A stretch of DNA of 64,000 bases from Arthrobacter sp. DNA4 (GTDB taxonomy: Bacteria; Actinomycetota; Actinomycetes; Actinomycetales; Micrococcaceae), in the NCBI RefSeq assembly GCF_024362385.1, contig NZ_CP101466.1:2976001-3040000 (forward strand), in the 5' to 3' direction. Below, one piece after another: positions 57,308-64,000 of this stretch (its first letter is position 1; every line of letters starts with the position of its first letter). The notes below the pieces were generated by a model that was not told where the DNA came from, made no database searches, and saw nothing but the letters and a program-made list of their open reading frames with translations. The position numbers were made by a program, and so were the translations under genes.

Positions 57308-58943
57308 TTACTTGGACAGGACGCCAAGGCGGGTCTTGAAGGACGGATCAAGGGTCTTTTCGACACCCTTGACGTCCTTCCCGGCCACCAGCAGCTGCGA
57401 GCCCTGGAGGAGCGGCAGCGTGGACAGGTCCTTGGCAACGGCCGTCTGGACGTCGCCGATCAGCTTCTGGCGCTCGGTCTTGTCCGGCGTGGTGAGCTGC
57501 TTCTGCACGAGGTCCGTGACCGTGGGGTTCTCGTAGTGGTTCTTCAGGAAGTTGCCCGGGATGAAGAACGGCGTGAGGTAGTTGTCCGCATCCGAGTAGT
57601 CCGGGAACCAGCCCAGCTGGTAGACGGGGTAGGCGTCGGCGGTACGGGCCTTGGAGTAGGTCACCCATTCGGTGGACTGCAGGTCCACGGTGAACAGGCC
57701 CGACTTCTCCAGCTGCTCCTTGATCATGGCGTACTCATCACCGGAGGACTTGCCGTAGTGGTCGGGGTTGTATTGCAGCTTCACGTTGACCGGGCCGGTG
57801 ACTCCGGCGTCCGCCAGGGTCTTCTTGGCCTTGTCCAGGCTCGGTTTGCCGTTGCCGTCGCCGTACAGCTCCTTCATGGGCTGGGTTGCTCCGGGCAAGC
57901 CGTCCGGAACCACGGAGTACGCCGGGACGTAGGTGCCCTTGTAGACCTGGTCGGAGATGGCCTGGCGGTCCACGATGTCAGCCATGGCCTGCCGCACCGC
58001 GAGGGCCTTGGCGGGGTTGGCTTCCGGTGTCTTGGCGCCGAAGGGCATGGTGTCGAAGTTGAAAACGATGTAGCGCAGTTCGCCGCCGGGTCCCTTGTAC
58101 ACCTTGACCTTGGAATCCTTGTCCAGGTCTGCGGCGTCGGTTGCGGTCAGGCTGCGGCCGGCAACGTCGATATTGCCGCCCTGGACGTCCAGCTTGAGGT
58201 TGTTGGAGTCGGCGTAGTACTTGATGACGGCGCTGTCATTGGTAAGCTTGCCCAGCAGTCCACTGTAGTCAGCGTTGGCCTTGAGGCTGACAAGTTCGTT
58301 CTTCTTGTAGGAATCGATGGTGTAGGGGCAAGGGCTTGCCGGCGACGATGTCCTCATCGCTCATCACCTTGTCCGCCGGGAAGACTTCCTCGTCGACGAT
58401 GGGGCCGGTGTTGGTGCCCAGGACACTGGGGAACACCTGGTCATTCCCTGCTTTGAGGTTGAACACCACAGTGGTGTCGTCCTTGACGTCAACGGACTTG
58501 AGGTTCGAGAGCAGGGACGCCGGTCCGTTGGGGTCGTCGATCTTCACCACGCGGTCGTAGGAGAACTTCACGTCCGAAGCGGTAAGCGCGTGGCCGTTGG
58601 CGAACTTCAGGTTGGGCTTGAGCTTCACCGTGAACTCTGTCGGTGAGGTAAAGGACGCGGACTCAGCGATGTCCGGGCTGACCTCAGCCGAGCCGGGCTT
58701 GGAGTTCATCAGGAAGGGGTAGACCTGGTTCATCACCAGGAAGGACCCGGCGTCGTAGGAGCCGGCGGGGTCGAGGGTAACGACTTTGTCCGTCGTTCCG
58801 AAAGTGATGGCACCGCCACCGGCATTTCCGGTAGACGTTCCTCCGCCGCCGCCGCCCGAGGGCCCTGTGCAGGCTGTCAGGGCCAGGGCGGAGATGCCTG
58901 CCAGCGCGATGGCGCGGTGCAGGGCCGTTGTGCTCTTGATCAT
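57308..58943 (-). pseudogene. peptide-type ABC transporter substrate-binding lipoprotein, frameshifted
   Basis: This is an SBP_bac_5-type binding protein that should be about 546 residues. The N-terminal part (58943 to about 58335) has a signal peptide with lipobox LTAC (Cys25), a Gly-rich linker and the first lobe (LDPAGSYDAGSFLVMNQVYPFLM). The rest (frame 57308-58357) begins YTIDSYKKNELVSLKAN and runs to the normal end. They meet at about 58325-58340, where AGKP should continue with roughly FAGPYTIDSYKK; the DNA is five bases too short (aagcccttgcccctac). Both halves are otherwise conserved, so a recent mutation or a sequence error is likely. AAAGAAG precedes the ATG. Confidence 0.88.
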
Positions 58944-59151
58944 CTGTGAACTTCTTTCCGATGAGTACGCGCACGCCCGCGGTCATAGGTTGATAGCCCC
59001 AGACGCCGGCGTGCAGTGCTGATCCCTAGATTGAATCAGAGAGTCAGCCCTCAGGACGGCCGTTCTTGTGAGTTCAAACACAAAATTTTCCTAAAAGTTA
59101 CCCGACGGGGCCCAGCAGCACCGTCAAGGGACGCCCGCCCGGGTACAGCAA

Positions 59152-59182
59152 AGCACCGCCACGGCAGAACCGTGGCGGTGCT
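59152..59182 (-). terminator. terminator hairpin after mnmA
   Basis: A perfect 13-bp stem (AGCACCGCCACGG / CCGTGGCGGTGCT) with a five-base loop starts about 14 bases past the mnmA stop. The rest of the 252-base gap holds the binding-protein promoter; I find no gene there. Confidence 0.82.
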
Positions 59183-59195
59183 GAAGGCGGCCGGG

Positions 59196-60329
59196 TTACA
59201 GCGCGGCGCGCTGGAGCGAGCGGGCGGCGTCGATGGTGGCCTGGCCCAGCACCCTGCTGCCCTGGTACAGCACCACCGTCTGGCCCGGTGCGACGCCGCG
59301 CAGCGGCGTCACCAGACGGACCACCAACTGGCTTGCCCGGGTGCCTTCAGTGGAGGGCTCCATCCGAGCGGTGGCCGGAACCGGGTCCCCGTGCGCCCGG
59401 ACCTGCGCGTAGCATTCGAACTCGGCGCCTGTTTCCACCTCGGCGATGGGCAGGCCCGCCCAGGAGACCTTGATGCCGCGGATCTCATCGATGGCCAGCA
59501 GCGCCTCGGGGCCCACCACCACTTTGTTTTCCCTGGGCCGGATTTCCAGGACGAAGCGGGGCTTGCCGTCGGCGGCGGGGGTTCCGAGTTTGAGGCCGCG
59601 CCGCTGGCCGACGGTGAAGGCGTTGGCGCCGGGGTGCTCCCCTACCTTCGCGCCGGTTTCATCCACGATGTCACCCTGGGCCATGTCGATCTTCTCGGCC
59701 AGCCAGCCGGCGGTGTCGCCGTCGGGAATGAAGCAGATGTCGTGGCTGTCGGGTTTGTTGGCGACGGAGAGGCCCCGCCGTTCCGCTTCGGCACGTACCT
59801 CAGCCTTGGAGGGGGTGTCCGCCAGCGGGAACATGGAATGCTTGAGCTGCTCGTGGGTGAGGACGCCCAGGACGTAGCTCTGGTCCTTGGCCCAGTCAGC
59901 CGCACGGTGCAGTTCCCGGTTGCCGCCAGCGTCCTCGATGACCTTGGCGTAGTGGCCCGTGCAGACGGCGTCGAAGCCCAGCGCGATGGCCTTTTCCAGC
60001 AGGGCGGCAAACTTGATGCGCTCGTTGCAGCGCATACAGGGGTTCGGCGTCCGGCCGGCGGCGTATTCGTCAATGAAGTCCTGGACGACGTCTTCCTTGA
60101 AGCGCTCGGAGAAATCCCACACGTAATAGGGAATGCCCAGAACGTCGCAGGCACGCCAGGCGTCCCGGGAATCCTCGATGGTGCAGCAGCCGCGGCTGCC
60201 CGTGCGCAGGGTGCCCGGCATGCGCGAAAGGGCCAGGTGGACGCCGACGACGTCGTGCCCGGCTTCCACCGCGCGGGCGGCGGCAACGGCAGAGTCAACT
60301 CCACCGCTCATGGCTGCTAGTACTCGCAT
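59196..60329 (-). CDS. mnmA: tRNA-specific 2-thiouridylase MnmA
   Basis: This 377-residue enzyme puts sulfur on C2 of the wobble uridine in Lys, Glu and Gln tRNAs. The ATP pyrophosphatase loop is MSGGVDS (7-13). The catalytic cysteines are Cys98 in TPNPCMRCN and Cys199 in [10 protein letters not shown], at the positions equivalent to the E. coli pair. GQRRGLKLG and a C-terminal beta-barrel finish the protein. The frame extends to 60410, but the ATG at 60329 gives the normal N terminus; the ribosome site is weak. It lies downstream of a cysteine desulfurase, the expected sulfur donor. Confidence 0.95.
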   Translation of the reverse strand: MRVLAAMSGGVDSAVAAARAVEAGHDVVGVHLALSRMPGTLRTGSRGCCTIEDSRDAWRACDVLGIPYYVWDFSERFKEDVVQDFIDEYAAGRTPNPCMRCNERIKFAALLEKAIALGFDAVCTGHYAKVIEDAGGNRELHRAADWAKDQSYVLGVLTHEQLKHSMFPLADTPSKAEVRAEAERRGLSVANKPDSHDICFIPDGDTAGWLAEKIDMAQGDIVDETGAKVGEHPGANAFTVGQRRGLKLGTPAADGKPRFVLEIRPRENKVVVGPEALLAIDEIRGIKVSWAGLPIAEVETGAEFECYAQVRAHGDPVPATARMEPSTEGTRASQLVVRLVTPLRGVAPGQTVVLYQGSRVLGQATIDAARSLQRAAL

Positions 60330-60480
60330 GCTGGCTTTCTGTTGGGGGATGCCCGCTGCCCGGGGCCGTGCTTGACGTACCGGCGGCGGAAACGATCTTC
60401 GCCTATCCATTCTACGGCGGCAGGCAAATCAGCCCGCTTCACGCCCGGCGAAGCGGGCGGCAGGACGCGCCGGCTGGGGC

Positions 60481-61710
60481 TCAAGCGCCCGGAAAGCCCT
60501 GCCGGGCCGCGGTCCCCGCGGTCTGGATGGAGGACTCGTGTCCAGCCATGCCGGCCTGGCGCGCCCGCGAATAAGCTTCGGGCAGCGCTGCAAGGAGGGC
60601 GTCGACGTCGGCTTCCGTGGAGGCGTGCCCCAGGCTGAACCGCTGGGCTCCGCGCGCCGTTTCCTCGTCCAGGCCCATGGCCAGCAGCACGTGGGAGGGG
60701 CGGGGCACCCCTGCCGTGCAGGCTGAACCCGTGGATGATTCGATGCCGGCAAGGTCGAGGAGGAACAGCAATGAGTCCCCTTCACAGCCCGGGAACGTGA
60801 AGTGCGCATTGCCCGGGAGCCGGCGGTCGCCGGGCGCTCCGCGGAGGACTGCCTCCGGAACGCGTTCGCGGACGCCGTCGACCAGCCGGCCGCGCAGTGC
60901 TGCGATCCGGGCCGCCTCGGCGGGCAGCCCGGCAGCGACAGACTCCGCGGCGGCAGCGAAGGCAGCGATGGAGGCGGTGTCCAGCGTCCCGGACCGGACG
61001 TCGCGCTCCTGGCCGCCGCCATGCTGCACCGGCGTCAGTTTGACGGCCCGCCCCAGCAGGAGTGCGCCTACACCCACCGGACCGCCGATCTTGTGCCCGG
61101 AGATGGACATGGCATCCAGGCCGGAATCCTTGAAGTGCACCGGCACTGAGCCGAACGCCTGGACGGCGTCGGAATGCACCGGGACGCCGGCGGCCTGCGC
61201 CAGTTCCACAATCTGCCCGATGGGCTGGATGGTGCCTACCTCGTTGTTGGCCCACATGACAGTCACCAGCGCCACCGAGCCGGGGTCGCGGGAGAGTTCC
61301 TTCTCGAGGACCTCAAGGTCCACAACGCCGTCACCGTCCACCGGCAGCCATGCCACTTCGGCACCTTCGTGGCGTTCGAGCCATTCCACCGTGTCCAGGA
61401 CTGCGTGATGTTCGACGGCGGAGCAGAGGATGCGGCGTCGCCCTGGCTCTTCTGCCACCCGGGACCAGTACATGCCCTTCACGGCGAGGTTGTCCGCCTC
61501 GGTGCCTCCGGACGTGAAGATGACCTCCGAGGGATGGGCGCCGGCCGCGGCCGCGATGGCCTCTCTGGCGTCTTCGACGGCACGGCGCGCCCTGCGGCCG
61601 GAGCCGTGCAGCGACGAGGGGTTGCCGGTCCGTGCCAGTTCACGCGTCAAGGCAGCGAGCGCGGCACCGGAAAGCGGCGTGGTGGCGGCGTGGTCGAGGT
61701 AGGCGGGCAT
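60481..61710 (-). CDS. cysteine desulfurase, IscS/NifS type
   Basis: This 409-residue PLP enzyme removes sulfur from cysteine to form a protein persulfide. Landmarks are YLDHAATTP at the N terminus, HHAVLDT, the PLP-lysine Lys207 in SISGHKIGG and the catalytic Cys331 in [10 protein letters not shown]. The loop around that Cys is of the longer, IscS-like (group I) type. It is followed after about 150 bases by mnmA and preceded by a Cys-rich regulator gene on the same strand, so it probably serves tRNA thiolation and possibly Fe-S assembly. Confidence 0.93.
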   Translation of the reverse strand: MPAYLDHAATTPLSGAALAALTRELARTGNPSSLHGSGRRARRAVEDAREAIAAAAGAHPSEVIFTSGGTEADNLAVKGMYWSRVAEEPGRRRILCSAVEHHAVLDTVEWLERHEGAEVAWLPVDGDGVVDLEVLEKELSRDPGSVALVTVMWANNEVGTIQPIGQIVELAQAAGVPVHSDAVQAFGSVPVHFKDSGLDAMSISGHKIGGPVGVGALLLGRAVKLTPVQHGGGQERDVRSGTLDTASIAAFAAAAESVAAGLPAEAARIAALRGRLVDGVRERVPEAVLRGAPGDRRLPGNAHFTFPGCEGDSLLFLLDLAGIESSTGSACTAGVPRPSHVLLAMGLDEETARGAQRFSLGHASTEADVDALLAALPEAYSRARQAGMAGHESSIQTAGTAARQGFPGA

Positions 61711-61757
61711 CCTCTAATTCTATCGTGGCCGGTCCCGGTGGCCGCCGCGTGGAGCGG

Positions 61758-62417
61758 TCAGCTCCCGCCGGTAATCCGTGCGCAGCAGTGGCCTGCAACG
61801 GGGACAACCCGGTCCTCGGCGCCGCCGCAGCCAACCGCAGCCCCCCGCAGGAAGGCGCCGTTCATGTCGCACACCACTGCGGCGTGCGCCCGCGACAGCC
61901 GGTGGAACGGGCAGTTGGGCAGCAGGTAGCCCCCGTCCCCGTCAGGCTCCGGCTGATAGCCCGTTTCTGCCAGGAACTCTTCCAGGCCTGCGGAACCTTC
62001 TGCCAGTGCCCGGCCTTTCCGGAAAGCGACGGCGCGCAATGACTCCCCCACCGCCAATCCTTCGGCCTCGGTGGCCTCGATGGCCTCGGCCATCAGCTCC
62101 CCGGCGAGGTCGTAGTTCCGGTCCGGTACGGACGCTCCCACTTCACTTCCAACCGGCCGGTACATCTTGGCGGGACGACCTGACCCCGGACCGGTCCTGC
62201 CGGCGGGCTTGTGGAATTCCACGGCCAGCAGGCCGTCCTGGACCAGCCTGTCCAGGTGGAAGGAGACGGTGCTGCGCGCCATGCCGGCAGTTTCGGCCAG
62301 CTCGTCGCGTCCCAGCGGGCGTGGTGAGGCCGCGACCAGTTCAAAAAGCTGCAGTCTCTTGGCGTCGGTCAGCGACGCAACGGCAGCAATCCTGTCCGCC
62401 CAGGGAAGTCGGTACAT
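61758..62417 (-). CDS. helix-turn-helix regulator with C-terminal Cys cluster (SufR/COG2345-like)
   Basis: This 219-residue regulator has an N-terminal winged helix (LTDAKRLQLFELV, RDELAETAGMARSTVSFHLDRLVQDGLL) of the ArsR/DeoR kind. The C-terminal half has Cys169, Cys183, Cys197 and a Cys211-Cys212 pair (NCPFHRLS, VVCDMNG, GCGG, HCCAR). That arrangement recalls SufR-type proteins, which bind an Fe-S cluster and repress sulfur-assembly genes. Cluster binding is inferred. GGAGG lies four bases before the ATG, and a perfect TATAAT -10 (62450-62455, minus strand) precedes it. It reads into the cysteine desulfurase gene. Confidence 0.8.
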   Translation of the reverse strand: MYRLPWADRIAAVASLTDAKRLQLFELVAASPRPLGRDELAETAGMARSTVSFHLDRLVQDGLLAVEFHKPAGRTGPGSGRPAKMYRPVGSEVGASVPDRNYDLAGELMAEAIEATEAEGLAVGESLRAVAFRKGRALAEGSAGLEEFLAETGYQPEPDGDGGYLLPNCPFHRLSRAHAAVVCDMNGAFLRGAAVGCGGAEDRVVPVAGHCCARITGGS

Positions 62418-62446
62418 GGCGCCTCCAATTCCAAAGTCAAGATGTA

Positions 62447-62475
62447 TTGATTATAGATCGTCATCTTTCTAAAAT
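62447..62475 (+). promoter_or_regulatory. sigma-70-type promoter for the DoxX-like gene
   Basis: A -35 TTGATT (62447-62452) and a -10 TAAAAT (62470-62475) are separated by 17 bp in an unusually AT-rich gap. The region overlaps the divergent TATAAT of the regulator gene. Confidence 0.6.
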
Positions 62476-62495
62476 TGGCATACCTACTTTTAGAA
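62467..62495. promoter_or_regulatory. inverted repeat, candidate operator
   Basis: TTCTAAAA (62467-62474) and TTTTAGAA (62488-62495) are perfect inverted copies with a 13-base spacer, covering the -10 and the ribosome site of the plus-strand gene. A second pair, AAGATG/CATCTT (62439 and 62462), overlaps it. They are likely binding sites of the adjacent regulator. Confidence 0.5.
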
Positions 62496-62536
62496 GGAGA
62501 GCACCATGAAATCAGCATCGGCAATGCGGGCCCAGC

Positions 62537-62923
62537 ATGCACCAGCCACCGCCGGCCCGGCAGGCGTTCCTGCTGCTGCGTACCGTGTTCACCGTCGCAC
62601 CGGTCCTTTTCGGCCTGGACAAATTCACCAACATCCTCACGCACTGGACCGTGTACCTGGCACCCCAGGCCACGGCCGTCGTGCCGCTGCCGGCCCAGAC
62701 CTTCATGTACATCGTGGGGGTCGTGGAAATCATCGCGGGCGTGGCCGTGGCAGTGCGTCCTAAATACGGCTCGTTGATCGTGGCCGCGTGGCTGGCCGGA
62801 ATCATCATCAACCTGCTCCTGCTGGGCAGCTTCTACGACGTCGCTCTGCGTGACTTCGGGCTGCTGGTTGGCGCCTTGGCCCTCAACCGGCTGTCAATAG
62901 GGACCAGTCGGACCACTGCGTGA
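62537..62923 (+). CDS. DoxX-like membrane protein (start region irregular)
   Basis: This DoxX-family protein of about 128 residues has four membrane segments (QAFLLLRTVFTVAPVLFGLDKFTN opens the first). DoxX-like proteins are small redox-linked membrane proteins. A strong AGAAGGAG and an ATG at 62506 lie just upstream but are out of frame with this gene; that other frame gives MKSASAMRAQHAPA and then leaves the family pattern. Either the true start is the poorly supported ATG at 62537, or a frame error lies between 62540 and 62566. It is divergent from the Cys-rich regulator and is followed by a terminator. Confidence 0.78.
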   Translation: MHQPPPARQAFLLLRTVFTVAPVLFGLDKFTNILTHWTVYLAPQATAVVPLPAQTFMYIVGVVEIIAGVAVAVRPKYGSLIVAAWLAGIIINLLLLGSFYDVALRDFGLLVGALALNRLSIGTSRTTA

Positions 62924-62968
62924 CTCCCCAGGCGTTTGCCGGGCGCAGGACATTGCAGCCACACAGAC

Positions 62969-63006
62969 CCGCCGGCGGCTGAGCCCTCCAGCTGCCGGCG
63001 GTTTTG
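62969..63006 (+). terminator. intrinsic terminator after the DoxX-like gene
   Basis: CCGCCGGCGGCTG pairs with CAGCTGCCGGCGG with one mismatch, and TTTTG follows directly. Confidence 0.82.
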
Positions 63007-63026
63007 CGCCTGCAAACGGCAGGGCC

Positions 63027-63722
63027 TTACGCGGTCGGCGGCACCAGCGGCAGGTACCGGGCCACGTCCTGGCGGGCCGCACCAAGTGTTGCCGCATCCG
63101 GGCAGGACACCGATACGTAGGCCGATGACCCGGCAGTACCAAAAACCCTTGCCAGTACCGCAATGGCGCGCCCGCCGGGAGCTGCCTGATCCAGGGCCAG
63201 CACCTCCACGTTCCGGCCGGGAGCCTCCGGGGTACCGCCCCACTGCAGGGTTGCCGTCTTCAAGTACGAGGGCTGGATGGTTGCGTCCAGGTACTGGAAG
63301 AGGGCAACAGTGGACTCCCGGTCGTCACCACGGACCAGCGCTGCCTGGCCGGTGGCAGCCCGTGCGGAAACGATGCAGCCATCGGCCTTGGCATATTGGC
63401 TGGCACCGGCCACGTTTTCCTTCGCCAGCTGCCAGCCCGGCGCACCTTTGAGCTCATCGGAGATTGCCACGGGCACTCCGGGAGCCAGGTCACCGCCGGC
63501 AGCGAAGGACATATCACGCGCAGCCACCGCGGCGGCATCATGGCCGGGGGTGATGGTGGGAGTGGCCGTCACCGGAGTGCCGTCAGGGGCTGCGGTGACG
63601 GAGGGATCCCGGACGTCCACGCTGCAACCGCTTAGAAGCACGGCACCCAGGCAGCCGATCACCAGGGCTGCTCCCCCGCGCCATGCCCTGCCTGCCCGCT
63701 CCGCCGTCGTCGGCATCTCCAT
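63027..63722 (-). CDS. putative lipoprotein, function unknown
   Basis: This exported lipoprotein of about 231 residues has a basic N terminus, a hydrophobic core and a lipobox LSGC. A Thr/Pro-rich stretch (TAAPDGTPVTATPTITPG) links to a globular domain of about 170 residues that I do not recognise. GGAG lies five bases before the ATG at 63722; an ATG two codons later is almost as good, and the frame continues to 63767. It contains an internal Cys pair (DGCIVS, VSVSCPDA) that could form a disulfide. It is divergent from the J-domain gene. Confidence 0.75.
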   Translation of the reverse strand: MEMPTTAERAGRAWRGGAALVIGCLGAVLLSGCSVDVRDPSVTAAPDGTPVTATPTITPGHDAAAVAARDMSFAAGGDLAPGVPVAISDELKGAPGWQLAKENVAGASQYAKADGCIVSARAATGQAALVRGDDRESTVALFQYLDATIQPSYLKTATLQWGGTPEAPGRNVEVLALDQAAPGGRAIAVLARVFGTAGSSAYVSVSCPDAATLGAARQDVARYLPLVPPTA

Positions 63723-63918
63723 CTCCACTCCGTCGCATCCCCTTATACCGGTGTTCGCACCGCGCACGCACGAGTCTAGACTCCGGCCTCCCGGGAACCC
63801 ACCAGCCCGGAATGTTCGTTGTCACCGCAGGCGCACCATCCATGCTGGCTAGACTGGGCGGGCGCTCCGCTTTCCCGCCGGGACTGAGGAAGCCGCGCAC
63901 CAAGAGAAGGAAGATTGC

Positions 63919-64000
63919 TTGACCGAGAGCAGCAGCTCCCATTACCAGGTCCTTCGGGTGGCCGTCACCGCCACCGAGAAAGAAATCAAGGTGGCCTACC
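63919..64000 (+). CDS. J-domain (DnaJ-type) protein, 3'-truncated by the window edge
   Basis: The first 27 codons from TTG at 63919 read as the beginning of a J domain: SHYQVLRV, then ATEKEIKVAY, matching the Y-x-V-L-x-V and EIK-x-AYR pattern of helix I-II that recruits Hsp70. GAAGGAAG lies about six bases before the TTG, which supports that start. The HPD motif would lie beyond the window, so chaperone activity cannot be confirmed here. Confidence 0.72.
   Translation, partial: MTESSSSHYQVLRVAVTATEKEIKVAY

Noticed and set aside
59066..59083. TTGTG...CACAA inverted repeat upstream of the binding-protein gene
   Set aside because: Arms are only five bases and no promoter hexamers could be placed convincingly around it.

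Overview
The window is high-GC DNA from an actinobacterium, most likely Arthrobacter/Pseudarthrobacter (Micrococcaceae). The evidence is gene content: a WhiB1-type regulator beside a PdtaS-type kinase, mtrA-mtrB-lpqB-comF-hpf-secA in one run, the galactofuran genes glf and glfT2, a 180-kDa-type NAD-glutamate dehydrogenase, and frequent GTG/TTG starts with ATGA/GTGA overlaps. The genus is inferred from remembered family resemblance, not from a search. I see no rRNA, tRNA, CRISPR array, insertion sequence or phage gene. No gap between genes exceeds about 250 bases.

Layout. (1) 1-18284 is a cell-surface polysaccharide locus: the end of a dTDP-rhamnose gene, four family-2 glycosyltransferases, a possible GT-B-type transferase, a Wzx-like flippase, large membrane proteins (DUF6541, two DUF2142), a GtrA protein, a PstS-like lipoprotein, the galactofuranosyltransferase GlfT2, UDP-galactopyranose mutase and a hexapeptide acetyltransferase. 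(2) 18466-23571 holds an orphan EssC/EccC-like FHA-FtsK ATPase, a small membrane protein and whiB. (3) 23710-32052 on the minus strand holds a PdtaS-like histidine kinase, NAD-GDH, a CpaE/TadZ-like ATPase and a SAF-domain protein. (4) 32205-34691 holds a tiny excisionase-type DNA-binding protein, a conserved hypothetical, a membrane-anchored LysM protein and an Rv3235-family protein. A 10-bp-periodic repeat lies upstream of the LysM gene. (5) 34809-45129 on the minus strand is the mtrA-mtrB-lpqB-comF-hpf-alkX-secA block; secA carries a frameshift. (6) 45307-51665 is a membrane-protein/DUF4129/DUF4350/MoxR/DUF58/DUF4166 cluster. (7) 51666-53200 has a MetE-like protein and chorismate mutase. (8) 53314-58943 is a peptide-type ABC transporter whose binding-protein gene is frameshifted. 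(9) 59196-62417 is a sulfur-transfer run (Cys-rich regulator, cysteine desulfurase, MnmA) divergent from a DoxX-like gene. (10) The right edge has a lipoprotein and the first codons of a J-domain protein.

How the genes fit together. The first 18 kb would make, flip and modify a rhamnose- and galactofuranose-containing glycan. MtrAB-LpqB and WhiB1/PdtaS are envelope and redox/nucleic-acid signalling systems conserved in actinobacteria. Cysteine desulfurase plausibly supplies sulfur to MnmA for wobble-uridine thiolation.

The items most worth a second look are two disrupted genes (secA and the ABC binding protein, each best explained by a 5-nt loss in a GC-only tract) plus a possible third frame break at the start of the doxX-like gene; the CAAACARCRT repeat array with a related copy upstream of the 71-residue DNA-binding protein; the orphan FHA-FtsK ATPase; and the PstS-like lipoprotein embedded in the polysaccharide locus.
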